In this document: one piece after another, positions 17,125-26,704 of the stretch
Numbering within the stretch: the stretch's first letter is position 1
How the letters are laid out: the number at the start of each line of letters is the position of its first letter
NCBI GenBank assembly: GCA_903946925.1
Contig: CAJAXK010000395.1
Location: 1 to 37,035, forward strand
Length of the DNA stretch: 37,035 bases
Direction of reading: 5' to 3'
Source: an uncultured Bacteroidales bacterium
Lineage (GTDB): Bacteria; Bacteroidota; Bacteroidia; Bacteroidales; UBA4417
Notes under the pieces: model-generated
What the model was told of the DNA's origin: nothing
The model's input: only the letters and a program-made list of their open reading frames with translations
The model's database searches: none
Position numbers and translations under genes: made by a program

Positions 17125-18252
17125 ATGAAATTTATCATCAATAGTCAGGCCTTGTTGAAGAAACTCCAGCTCCTGAACGGAGTTATTAATTCGAACAATA
17201 CATTACCCATACTGGATGATTTTTTGTTCGATCTTGAAGAATCTACGCTTAAAATTACAGCAACAGATCTGGAAACCACTTTGATAATGACCCTCGAACC
17301 ATCAATGGCTGATGAACCTGGAAAAGTTACAATACCAGCCAAACTTCTTCTCGATTTTTTGAAATACCTTCCTGATGCACCGATAACATTCAATATCGAT
17401 TCAAATACGCTTGGCATAGAAATACTTTCCAGTGAAGGTAAATACAAACTTACTGGTCATAATGCCGAAGACTTTCCTGAGCTGCCGCTTTTGGAAGATA
17501 CCACCAATTTTGAACTTTCATCGGGTATTCTGGCGGCAGGGATTAACAAAACTGTTTTTGCCACCGGTAACGATGAACTCCGCCCGGCAATGGGGGGCGT
17601 TTATTTTGACATTATGCCCGATTACATGACTTTTGTTGCCACCGATGCCCATAAGTTGGTTAGGTACCGCCGCAACGATGCAAAATCAGGGATATCAACT
17701 TCTTTCATTATCCCTCGCAAACCCCTCAACGTACTTAAAAATTTATTGATGGCCGAAGAAGTTAATGTTGCGGTCGAATACAATGTTACCAATGCTTCTT
17801 TTGCGTACGATGGCGTTAGGTTATACAGCCGGCTTATCGAAGGCCGTTACCCTGCTTATGATGCTGTTATACCCAAGGACAACCCAAATAAACTAACAGT
17901 TGATAGGAGTTTGTTCATCAATTCGGTAAAACGCCTTTCGCCGTTTGCAAACCAATCCACACACCAGGTTAGGTTGCGCATAAGTGGGCAGGAACTGCTT
18001 ATGAATGCCGAAGATATCGATTATTCGAACGAAGGGGTTGAGCGGCTTGCTTGTACGTACGCAGGCGAAGATATGGAAATTGGTTTCAATTCCCGCTTCT
18101 TGCTCGAAATGGTAAACAATCTCGATTCAACCGAAATATTGTTCAAGTTATCGGGCCCAACCCGCGCAGGGATTATTGTTCCGGCTAACCATAACAATTC
18201 CGACGAGGATATTTTAATGCTGGTAATGCCCGTTATGTTAGGGCAGAATTAG
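17125..18252 (+). CDS. dnaN: DNA polymerase III beta subunit (sliding clamp)
   Basis: 375 residues, usual length. The N-terminal MKFIINSQALLKKLQLLNGV and ATDLETTL, the middle TDAHKLVRYRR (about 174-184), YPAYDAVIPKDN (about 247-258) and the C-terminal end with LMLVMPVML are standard for the three-domain clamp. Two copies form the ring that holds polymerases on DNA; it would also be the docking site for the two polymerases at the left end of the window, since Y- and C-family polymerases bind the clamp. The gene is followed by a strong terminator. It is not beside dnaA, as is common in Bacteroidota. Confidence 0.97.
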   Translation: MKFIINSQALLKKLQLLNGVINSNNTLPILDDFLFDLEESTLKITATDLETTLIMTLEPSMADEPGKVTIPAKLLLDFLKYLPDAPITFNIDSNTLGIEILSSEGKYKLTGHNAEDFPELPLLEDTTNFELSSGILAAGINKTVFATGNDELRPAMGGVYFDIMPDYMTFVATDAHKLVRYRRNDAKSGISTSFIIPRKPLNVLKNLLMAEEVNVAVEYNVTNASFAYDGVRLYSRLIEGRYPAYDAVIPKDNPNKLTVDRSLFINSVKRLSPFANQSTHQVRLRISGQELLMNAEDIDYSNEGVERLACTYAGEDMEIGFNSRFLLEMVNNLDSTEILFKLSGPTRAGIIVPANHNNSDEDILMLVMPVMLGQN

Positions 18253-18279
18253 AGATTCCATTTCAACCACCTAAACAAT

Positions 18280-18310
18280 AAAAAACCCGATATTCCTATC
18301 GGGTTTTTTT
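18280..18310 (+). terminator. Rho-independent terminator of dnaN, likely working both ways
   Basis: CCCGATA (18286-18292), loop TTCC, TATCGGG (18297-18303), with six A before and seven T after. The symmetric A and T runs let it end transcripts from both strands; gdhA converges on it. Confidence 0.88.
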
Positions 18311-18351
18311 ATTGTTATTGGTTAATGATTGTTCTAAAGGATTGTAAGGCT

Positions 18352-18397
18352 GGTTCAGGTTCAGCTTTTTAGGTTTTCTTATAACAGAACCTGAACC
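18352..18397. repeat. Inverted repeat after gdhA
   Basis: GGTTCAGGTTC (18352-18362) and GAACCTGAACC (18387-18397) are perfect inverted copies with a 24-base spacer, starting 13 bases after the gdhA stop. There is no T-run, so it may protect the mRNA 3' end or be a protein site; a terminator is less likely. Confidence 0.55.
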
Positions 18398-18410
18398 TAA
18401 AGTTAAAAAC

Positions 18411-20072
<1,662 letters not shown>

Positions 20073-20100
20073 AAAAAAAAGGCCACCAAACTTGGTGGCC
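20073..20100 (-). terminator. Rho-independent terminator of the oxidoreductase operon
   Basis: GGCCACCAA (20081-20089), a two-base AC centre (the real loop must open more) and TTGGTGGCC (20092-20100); on the minus strand the stem is followed by eight T (complement of 20073-20080). It lies 24 bases after the gamma subunit stop. Confidence 0.88.
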
Positions 20101-20124
20101 TAATGGTATTTTGAATTGCTTGTT

Positions 20125-20679
20125 TTAACTTAAAACCAGAACGGGTGTTATCAGCGTTTTTCCGGTTTCAATTGCTTTCTCGTTTTCGGGTATCATAACA
20201 TGATGTCGGGCAGGAAGCGATTTCTCCAGTCCTTTATGTATGTATTCCATATCAACTATTGGTTTCAATTTCAGGAAACCTCCGAGGACAATCATGTTGA
20301 AAACCCTTGAAAGCCCTAGCTTGCCAGCCATTTCTGCTGCCTCAATCGAATATATATTGATATCGGTCCTTTCGGGTAAACGGGTTATCCCATTTGGATC
20401 ATAAATAAGGAGGCCTCCAGTTTTAACCGAATGTTCAAACTTATCGAGTGATTGTTGGTTGAGGATGATTGCAGTATCGTATTCGTGCAGGATAGGGGAG
20501 CTAATACGTTCGTCGCTGATTATAACGGTTACGTTTGCCGTACCGCCGCGCATTTCGGGGCCATACGATGGCATCCAGCTAACTTCCTTGTTTTGCATTA
20601 CTCCCGAATATGCAAGGATTTTTCCCATCGAAAGAACGCCTTGTCCGCCAAAACCGGCTATGATTATTTCTTCAGTCAT
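20125..20679 (-). CDS. 2-oxoacid:ferredoxin oxidoreductase, gamma subunit
   Basis: 184 residues, cytoplasmic. N-terminal AGFGGQGVLSMGKILAYSG (8-26) and PSYGPEMRGGTANVTV (about 38-53) define the gamma (CoA-handling) domain of pyruvate/2-oxoglutarate/branched-chain 2-oxoacid oxidoreductases. Last gene of a four-gene operon, 74 bases after the beta gene. Oxidation of a 2-oxoacid with CoA gives acyl-CoA, CO2 and reduced ferredoxin. Whether the substrate is 2-oxoglutarate (KorC) or branched-chain 2-oxoacids (VorC) cannot be settled from the sequence; the neighbouring gdhA favours 2-oxoglutarate slightly. Confidence 0.9.
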   Translation of the reverse strand: MTEEIIIAGFGGQGVLSMGKILAYSGVMQNKEVSWMPSYGPEMRGGTANVTVIISDERISSPILHEYDTAIILNQQSLDKFEHSVKTGGLLIYDPNGITRLPERTDINIYSIEAAEMAGKLGLSRVFNMIVLGGFLKLKPIVDMEYIHKGLEKSLPARHHVMIPENEKAIETGKTLITPVLVLS

Positions 20680-20753
20680 TGTTTTTTAATTTAAAACTTT
20701 TAATACATGCTTTTAATCGAGGTAATTTGAAAGGGATTTCGAAAAACACAAGC

Positions 20754-21536
20754 TTATTTTTCCTCATTCACCTTTATATCGCCAATTGGATAAAAAGGGA
20801 ACATATTTTCGACCATCCATTCATTCGATTGCAAAGGGTTCATTTTCCAACCAGAATTGCAGTTCGATACTATTTCAACAAAGGATAAGCCCTTGTTGAG
20901 CTTTTGGTTCTCAAAGGCTTTTCGTACAGCACGTTTTGCTTTGCGCACTGCCGATGGGGTATGCACCGCCTGACGGGTTACATATATGGTTCCTGGCAAA
21001 GTAGCAACAAGTTCGGTCATTTTCAGAGGGTTGCCCATGGTTTGGATATCACGTCCGTAAGGCGAAGTGCTCGATTTCATGCCAGGAAGTGTGGTTGGTG
21101 CCATTTGGCCTCCGGTCATACCATAAATACCATTGTTGATGAAAAAAATTGTCATGTTTTCGCCACGGTTACAGGCATGTATGGTTTCTGCTGTGCCAAT
21201 GGCAGCTAAATCGCCATCTCCCTGATAGGTAAAAACAAATTTTTCGGGAAAAAGCCTTTTGATGGCTGTTGCCACGGCTGGTGCGCGTCCGTGTGCCGCT
21301 TGCTGTATGTCAATATTCATAAACTCGTAAGCAAGTACCGAGCATCCAACTGGGGCAACGCCTATAGTTTCGGATTGGATTCCCATTTCTTCAATAACCT
21401 CCATGATAATGCGGTGGGCAGTTCCATGACCGCATCCTGGGCAATAACTCAAAGCCTTTTCGGTAAGGAGGTTGGTACGTTTGTAAACCAGGTTTTCCGG
21501 TTGCAGTATTTCAGGGTTTGTTTTAAATTCGGCCAT
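20754..21536 (-). CDS. 2-oxoacid:ferredoxin oxidoreductase, beta (thiamine diphosphate) subunit
   Basis: 260 residues. CPGCGHG (32-38) and the thiamine diphosphate/magnesium motif YQGDGDLAAIGTAETIHA, closed by the NN of FINNGIYGMTGGQ, are standard. The subunit carries the cofactor that attacks the 2-oxoacid. It begins five bases after the alpha stop, so the two are coupled. There are only two cysteines near the N-terminus for a cluster, so most electron transfer passes through the separate ferredoxin subunit encoded first in the operon. Confidence 0.94.
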   Translation of the reverse strand: MAEFKTNPEILQPENLVYKRTNLLTEKALSYCPGCGHGTAHRIIMEVIEEMGIQSETIGVAPVGCSVLAYEFMNIDIQQAAHGRAPAVATAIKRLFPEKFVFTYQGDGDLAAIGTAETIHACNRGENMTIFFINNGIYGMTGGQMAPTTLPGMKSSTSPYGRDIQTMGNPLKMTELVATLPGTIYVTRQAVHTPSAVRKAKRAVRKAFENQKLNKGLSFVEIVSNCNSGWKMNPLQSNEWMVENMFPFYPIGDIKVNEEK

Positions 21537-21541
21537 ACTAC

Positions 21542-22624
21542 TTATCCTCCTATAATTTGTTTTTTCAAAGCTTCTACTATTTCTGATGGGGAATGTACAA
21601 TCCCGCCATAGCGGCCAAAATGTTCAACTTTTATGCGTCCTTCGACAGCTAATTTCACATCTTCTATCATTTGGCCTGCACTCATTTCGACACATAAAAT
21701 CCCTTTTACCCTTGATGTCATATCGTTAAGGATCTTTTTTGGAAAAGGGAACAATGTAATAGGACGCATTAACCCAACTTTAATTCCTTCGGCGCGTGCG
21801 AGTTCGATAGCTTTCTGACAGATACGGGCACTGGTACCGTAAGCAACAAAGGCATATTCTGCATCTTCGCAACCTATTTTTTCGTAGCGTACTTCGTTTT
21901 CTTCTATCAAGCGGTATTTTTCCTGAAGCTTTTGGTTATGTTGCTCCATTTTTATGGATTCCAAATCGAGGGAAGTGATAATATTATGATCCCTGTCAGG
22001 GGTTTTGCCAATAGTTGCCCAAGGTGTATTTTTCCTGATTTCCTCATCGGTAAAGCGTGGTTGCTGAACATCAAGCTCCACTTTTTCCATCATCTGTCCA
22101 ATAGCACCATCAGAAAGCACAAGAACTGGGTTACGGTATTTAAAAGCAAGTTCAAAGCCTAAACCGGCAAAATCGGCCATTTCCTGAACGGATGAAGGTG
22201 CAAGTACTATTAACCTGTAATCGCCATGGCCTCCACCTTTTGTACTTTGAAAATAGTCGGATTGCGAAGGTTGTATGGTTCCCAATCCAGGTCCCCCGCG
22301 CACAACATTTAGCAATAAACAGGGCAATTCGGCACCGGCTATGTACGAAATCCCTTCCTGTTTCAAACTCATTCCCGGGCTTGATGATGAGGTAAGCACT
22401 CGTTTGCCGCAACCCGCCCCGCCATAAACCATATTTATAGCTGCAATTTCGCTCTCGGCCTGCAAAGTTACCATACCTGTGCGCTCATGAGTTTTTTGGG
22501 CCATTAGGTACTCCATAACTTCCGATTGGGGAGTTATGGGATAACCAAAATATCCATCAGCACCTGCCCGGATTACAGCCTCGGCAAAAGCTTCATTTCC
22601 TTTCATTAACCTTAATTCTTTCAT
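21542..22624 (-). CDS. 2-oxoacid:ferredoxin oxidoreductase, alpha subunit
   Basis: 360 residues. N-terminal KGNEAFAEAVIRAGADGYFG and YPITPQSEVMEYL, then LQAESEIAAINMVYGGAGCG and SSSSPGMSLKQEGISYIAG, are typical for the pyrimidine-binding alpha subunit; the C-terminal part carries the transketolase-C-like domain. The gamma domain is not fused to it, unlike many clostridial and other enzymes. The length and the motif order are closest to the VorB/KorA group with three or four separate subunits. Confidence 0.93.
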   Translation of the reverse strand: MKELRLMKGNEAFAEAVIRAGADGYFGYPITPQSEVMEYLMAQKTHERTGMVTLQAESEIAAINMVYGGAGCGKRVLTSSSSPGMSLKQEGISYIAGAELPCLLLNVVRGGPGLGTIQPSQSDYFQSTKGGGHGDYRLIVLAPSSVQEMADFAGLGFELAFKYRNPVLVLSDGAIGQMMEKVELDVQQPRFTDEEIRKNTPWATIGKTPDRDHNIITSLDLESIKMEQHNQKLQEKYRLIEENEVRYEKIGCEDAEYAFVAYGTSARICQKAIELARAEGIKVGLMRPITLFPFPKKILNDMTSRVKGILCVEMSAGQMIEDVKLAVEGRIKVEHFGRYGGIVHSPSEIVEALKKQIIGG

Positions 22625-22642
22625 GCTTAGGTTATTTTTAGC

Positions 22643-22870
22643 TTAATCAATAAATTTCTTTCGGTAAACAGTAATTGCGCCATCCGGGCACACAACGGCG
22701 CAATTAGTGCAACCGGTGCATAAATCATTGGTAGGCATCGCGTAATGGTAGCCTTTCCTGTTTACTTGTTTTGCCATAGCAATAACATCTTCGGGGCAAG
22801 CCGGGATACAAACCTCGCAACCCTTGCACCTTTCGTTGTCAACTACGATTTCGCCTTTGTTTTTTGCCAT
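22643..22870 (-). CDS. 2-oxoacid:ferredoxin oxidoreductase, delta subunit (2[4Fe-4S] ferredoxin)
   Basis: 75 residues from the ATG at 22868-22870; a start six codons earlier is possible but adds only hydrophobic residues. Two cluster motifs are seen, CKGCEVCIPACP and CTGCTNCAVVCP, each CxxCxxCxxxCP, so two 4Fe-4S clusters. It is the first gene of the operon, 18 bases before the alpha gene, and takes the electrons from the beta subunit on to free ferredoxin. Confidence 0.94.
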   Translation of the reverse strand: MAKNKGEIVVDNERCKGCEVCIPACPEDVIAMAKQVNRKGYHYAMPTNDLCTGCTNCAVVCPDGAITVYRKKFID

Positions 22871-23179
22871 AATAATTAAGAGTTTCACTGAATTGTGGCT
22901 GCGAAGGTAGAAATTTATTGCAATTTACTGCCATTATTATTAGGGAATAGTTGCGATTGTTGTTAATTTAAAATGAGTATAAATTGATTGTGGTTTTTTA
23001 ATGGGTTTGAGAGTTGAAATCCACTTGCCCGGCATCTTGAACTTGAGATGAAGTGTTATATTTCATAAAAATAAATATTATAAAATAACCTTTTGCTATC
23101 TATATTTTTAGGATAATTGAGGTGATTATTGCTAAAAGCCCGACCTTCGCAAAAAAAAACTCCATCAGTCAGAGAATCA
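22871..23179. other. 309-base divergent intergenic region
   Basis: Between the oxidoreductase operon (minus) and the ABC transporter genes (plus). On the minus strand TACCTTCG (complement at about 22899-22906) is one mismatch from TAnnTTTG and a fair -7 box for the operon. On the plus strand TATATTTT (23101-23108) is a weak one for the transporter. No frames or repeats were seen. Confidence 0.4.
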
Positions 23180-24097
23180 ATGAGGAATTATTTTGTGCTT
23201 CAATACAGTATGGCCAATAGGCATTTGTCCGAATTTGGGGTGAATCCATTTCTGGGGGCTGGGTTGCTTGTTTTTGGTTTTGTTGGCCTGTCAATTGTCC
23301 TTTTTACTAAAACGGAATTTGCTGCATACATTTATCCTTTAATCGCATTGGCCATTATTTCGAAGTTAAGCGAAACTGGAAGGAATGATTTCCTCAAAAC
23401 TATTTTTAACGAATTGGGATACTACCGGATCCGTATCATTGAAAATTGCCTTGTTGCTCTTCCATTTATAATTTTCCTGACTGTTAAATCATCTTCAATT
23501 CCTATTTTAATTCTGCTCTTATCGGCGTTTGCATTGGTTTTTGTCAATTTCAAGAATCAATTTAATTTTACAATCCCAACGCCTTTCCAAAAGCATCCTT
23601 TTGAGTTTATAGTAGGCTTTAGAAGCAATTTGGTGCTTATAATTTCAACCTGGTTTTTTACTGTTATGTCCATTATTTTTGGAAATTTTAATTTAGGTAT
23701 ATTTTCGTTGTTGCTTGCCTTCCTTATTTTTCTTTCGTTTTATGGAAATCCCGAGAACGGGTTTTATGTTTGGGTTTTCAGCTTGGCCCCACATAAATTT
23801 CTGCTCCGGAAAATTAACACAGCCATATTTTGTTCAACCTTGTTGTGTTTACCAATTACATTGGCTTTATCTGTTTCCTTCTATTCCAATGTATTTATAA
23901 TCATAGGTTTACAGGCTTTATGTTGTCTTTACCTTGCAACAATTATTCTGGCTAAATATTCTGTTTTCCCAAATCAAATGAACCTGCCCCAATTAATACT
24001 ATTGGCATTGAGTGTAGGGTTTCCACCTTTATTGCTGGTGGTAATCCCATTTTTTTATACCAAATCCATCAACCGCCTAAATGCATTATTGCAATGA
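23180..24097 (+). CDS. ABC transporter permease, uncharacterised
   Basis: 305 residues from the ATG at 23180. A TTG start at 23129 would add 17 basic residues; the shorter form starts with MRNYFVLQYSMANRHLSEFG, which looks like a natural N-terminus for this kind of permease. Eight or nine hydrophobic membrane segments, no extracytoplasmic domain. The ATPase gene overlaps it by four bases (ATGA at 24094), so the two form one exporter-type unit. The substrate is unknown; such two-gene sets in Bacteroidota are usually poorly studied exporters with no binding protein, as here. Confidence 0.82.
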   Translation: MRNYFVLQYSMANRHLSEFGVNPFLGAGLLVFGFVGLSIVLFTKTEFAAYIYPLIALAIISKLSETGRNDFLKTIFNELGYYRIRIIENCLVALPFIIFLTVKSSSIPILILLLSAFALVFVNFKNQFNFTIPTPFQKHPFEFIVGFRSNLVLIISTWFFTVMSIIFGNFNLGIFSLLLAFLIFLSFYGNPENGFYVWVFSLAPHKFLLRKINTAIFCSTLLCLPITLALSVSFYSNVFIIIGLQALCCLYLATIILAKYSVFPNQMNLPQLILLALSVGFPPLLLVVIPFFYTKSINRLNALLQ

Positions 24098-24774
24098 TTA
24101 AAATAGAAGGATTATCAAAATCGTTTGGTTCAAATGCTGTTTTGCATAACATTAATCTTGTTTTTGAAAAGGGCAAGGTTTATGGTATTGTTGGCGAGAA
24201 TGGCTCGGGGAAGACCACATTGTTCAAATGTATAACCGGCTTGGAAAAATACACTGGTAAAATATCGTCAGACTTCGACCAACTGAAAAACCATATTGGC
24301 TTTTTACAAACCGAACCGTATTATTTCTCAAAAATTACCGGTCGGGAGTATATACAATTGCTTTGCAATGCGCGAAACAAGCAAACCGGCAACATAAACG
24401 AAAGGAATATTTTCGAATTGCCTTTAAACCAATATGCTTCAACCTACTCAACCGGGATGAAGAAAAAGCTCGCAATAACCGCGATATTGATGCAGGAAAA
24501 CGACTGTTATATATTTGATGAGCCTTTTAATGGCGTTGATATACACAGCAATATGATTATTACCGATATTATCAAAAAACTTAAGGGTTTACAAAAAACG
24601 ATACTTATTTCGTCCCATATTTTTGCAACTTTAAACGAAACCTGCGACGAAATCCATTTGCTTAAAAATGGGGTATTCCTGAAAAAGGTTTTGAAGTACG
24701 ATTTTTCACTTTTGGAGCAGGAAATGAGGGATTTTACCGTAGGCGACAAAATTGATAAACTTGAACTGAAATAA
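24094..24774 (+). CDS. ABC transporter ATP-binding protein
   Basis: 226 residues. Walker A GENGSGKTT (about 34-42), signature in the degenerate form YSTGMKKKLA (about 111-120), Walker B CYIFDEPFNGVD, and a switch histidine in ISSHIF. The Q-loop is at FLQTEPYYF. It supplies ATP hydrolysis for the permease encoded just before it. The gene ends 57 bases before the converging nucleoside kinase gene, and no terminator hairpin was seen between them. Confidence 0.93.
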   Translation: MIKIEGLSKSFGSNAVLHNINLVFEKGKVYGIVGENGSGKTTLFKCITGLEKYTGKISSDFDQLKNHIGFLQTEPYYFSKITGREYIQLLCNARNKQTGNINERNIFELPLNQYASTYSTGMKKKLAITAILMQENDCYIFDEPFNGVDIHSNMIITDIIKKLKGLQKTILISSHIFATLNETCDEIHLLKNGVFLKKVLKYDFSLLEQEMRDFTVGDKIDKLELK

Positions 24775-24831
24775 TCAGTCCTAGGGTTCTCACGATTTTA
24801 GTTTTGATTTTTTAAATTATAGTTCCCTGGT

Positions 24832-26502
24832 TTACAAATAACTGAAACTACTACCGCCCAAAAATTCCCTTAAAATAGACGTAGGTGGGATTTCGCTATG
24901 CTTGAGAGGCTTGAAATAGCTGAAGAAATCGAGTAAACGTGTTGCTTCCGAATATTCGGGTTGATTGGGTTGAACTTCGAGCAATATTGGTTCGGCAAAA
25001 GGTTTCAAAACTGCCAATTCATATAGCAAAGCGGAGTTGAACATAGTGTCAGCTTCTTCCTGAAAAGGGAAAATGTGTTTTTCTTCGCCATCTCGCACGC
25101 TCTGCCACCTCGAAATAGTATCCCTTGCCGAATATTTTCGGTAACGGTAATCGCGCACAATCCTTCTAATCAATCGGTTATCAGTCGTGCTAACACGGTT
25201 ATGATCGTCAATATTAAGTGAAGTAAGTGCCGAAACATAGATTTTAAATTTCACATCGGCAGGAATTGAACTTGTGAGTTCAGGGTTCAATCCATGGATA
25301 CCCTCTATAATCAACACATTTTCGGGATGCATCTGCATGGTTTCGCCATTGTAGAAACGAGTACCGGTTTCGAACGAAAATCTCGGCAGTTCAACTTTTT
25401 CGCCATTTAGCAAAGCCAGCAAATTCTGGTTGAATGTTTCCAAATCTAATGCGTCAACAGCTTCATAATCATGGTTTCCATTCTCGTCTAAAGGCGTTTT
25501 ATCGCGATCGACGAAATAATTGTCGAGAGATAGGTTCAATGGTTTCATACCGTTAACAATTAGGTGTATTGCCAACCGTTTTGCGAATGTGGTTTTCCCA
25601 CTCGATGAAGGGCCACTGATCAAAATAATTTTCACAAACTCTTTGCGCTGGCGGATACTATCGGCAATCTGACCGATTTTTTTCTCATGCAGTGCTTCCG
25701 AAACCTTGATCAGCACTTCCGATTTTCCGTTTGAACAGGAGTTGTTTAGGTCGCTGATATTAGGTACTTCAAGGATTTTTATCCATTGCGAAAATTCCTG
25801 GAAAATTTCAAATAATTTGTTTTGTACTACCAGGTTTTCGACATATTTGGGGTTCTTTTTTTGAGGCAACTGCAATAACAAGCCATTAAAATACTTGTTC
25901 AGGTCAAAAACCTTTAAATAACCAGTTGAAGGGATCATACATCCATAAAAGGAGCCAATATGTCCGTTAAGATTGTAATAACTGGTAAAATTTTGCCCTT
26001 TATGCTTTAACAAGTCTATTTTATCGGTCAATCCTTGCGCTTCAAATTTCCTTATCACTTCCTCGGTCTCCTCTTCCAAATGGATGAAAGGAATATCGGC
26101 ATTAACTATTTCGAGCATACGCTGCTTGATGCTTGCAACATCATCAAACGTAAGTTCCTGATTGAATGTAGTTATACGGCAATATATCCCCTTGGCAATA
26201 GAGTGGTTGATGCGTAGGCGCGAATTGGCAAAAAGTTCGTGTACAGCCTTACAAAGCACAAAAGAGAGGCTGCGCAGGTACATCTTCATCCCATCAGGAT
26301 GGGTAATATCAATAAACTGTATAGAAACAGGATGGAAAATCTCGAAAGTTAGTTCTTCCAGAACATTGTTGACCATAGCGCCAAGTATTGGGTTTTCTGA
26401 TTTTACATCAAATTGTTCAATTACCTGGTTTAAGGAAGTTCCTTTAGCCACGATTTTAGTGGTACCCGAATTTATGCAGTTTATTGCAATTGTTTTGTTC
26501 AT
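24832..26502 (-). CDS. Nucleoside (uridine) kinase-like protein with N-terminal TGS and threonyl-tRNA-synthetase-like domains
   Basis: 556 residues. Residues 1-60 resemble a TGS domain. Residues 75-190 follow the pattern of the second additional domain of threonyl-tRNA synthetase, but the zinc-type histidine motif is lost: where the synthetase has HSxxH this protein reads RSLSF before VLCKAVHELF. From about 285 comes a P-loop kinase of the uridine kinase/phosphoribulokinase type: Walker A GPSSSGKTT (297-305), SLDNYFVDRD, and IIEGIHGLNPEL. The C-terminal basic part (RIVRDYRYRKYSARDT) is standard. Known domain layout in Bacteroidota and Thermotogota nucleoside kinases. The exact nucleoside is unknown; a use in salvage is inferred. 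It begins alone, with no gene close upstream. Confidence 0.88.
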   Translation of the reverse strand: MNKTIAINCINSGTTKIVAKGTSLNQVIEQFDVKSENPILGAMVNNVLEELTFEIFHPVSIQFIDITHPDGMKMYLRSLSFVLCKAVHELFANSRLRINHSIAKGIYCRITTFNQELTFDDVASIKQRMLEIVNADIPFIHLEEETEEVIRKFEAQGLTDKIDLLKHKGQNFTSYYNLNGHIGSFYGCMIPSTGYLKVFDLNKYFNGLLLQLPQKKNPKYVENLVVQNKLFEIFQEFSQWIKILEVPNISDLNNSCSNGKSEVLIKVSEALHEKKIGQIADSIRQRKEFVKIILISGPSSSGKTTFAKRLAIHLIVNGMKPLNLSLDNYFVDRDKTPLDENGNHDYEAVDALDLETFNQNLLALLNGEKVELPRFSFETGTRFYNGETMQMHPENVLIIEGIHGLNPELTSSIPADVKFKIYVSALTSLNIDDHNRVSTTDNRLIRRIVRDYRYRKYSARDTISRWQSVRDGEEKHIFPFQEEADTMFNSALLYELAVLKPFAEPILLEVQPNQPEYSEATRLLDFFSYFKPLKHSEIPPTSILREFLGGSSFSYL

Positions 26503-26600
26503 TGTAGTCCAATTTCACACAAATATTTAATTTTCTTCTAATTTGCCTTTTCAAAACAAAGACGTCGAGGATTGGTAAAAACCATTCGAAGGGTTAATTA

Positions 26601-26704
26601 CCACATCCCCATATCTCCAAATTCCCAAATTCTCAAATTCTCTCATCCCCAAATCTCCACATTTTCAAATTATCGCATTACCACATTACTGCATTATCGC
26701 ATTA
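26601..26704. repeat. Octamer array running into the end of uvrA
   Basis: Thirteen 8-base words stand in perfect register from 26601, of the kinds CCAAATTC and TCGCATTA; the word drifts gradually from the first kind to the second along the array. The uvrA stop codon (26694-26696 on the minus strand) and its last two or three codons lie inside the array. Confidence 0.8.

Noticed and set aside
23129-23179. TTG start for the ABC permease
   Set aside because: It adds 17 basic residues before a normal-looking N-terminus that begins with an ATG; kept only as an alternative.
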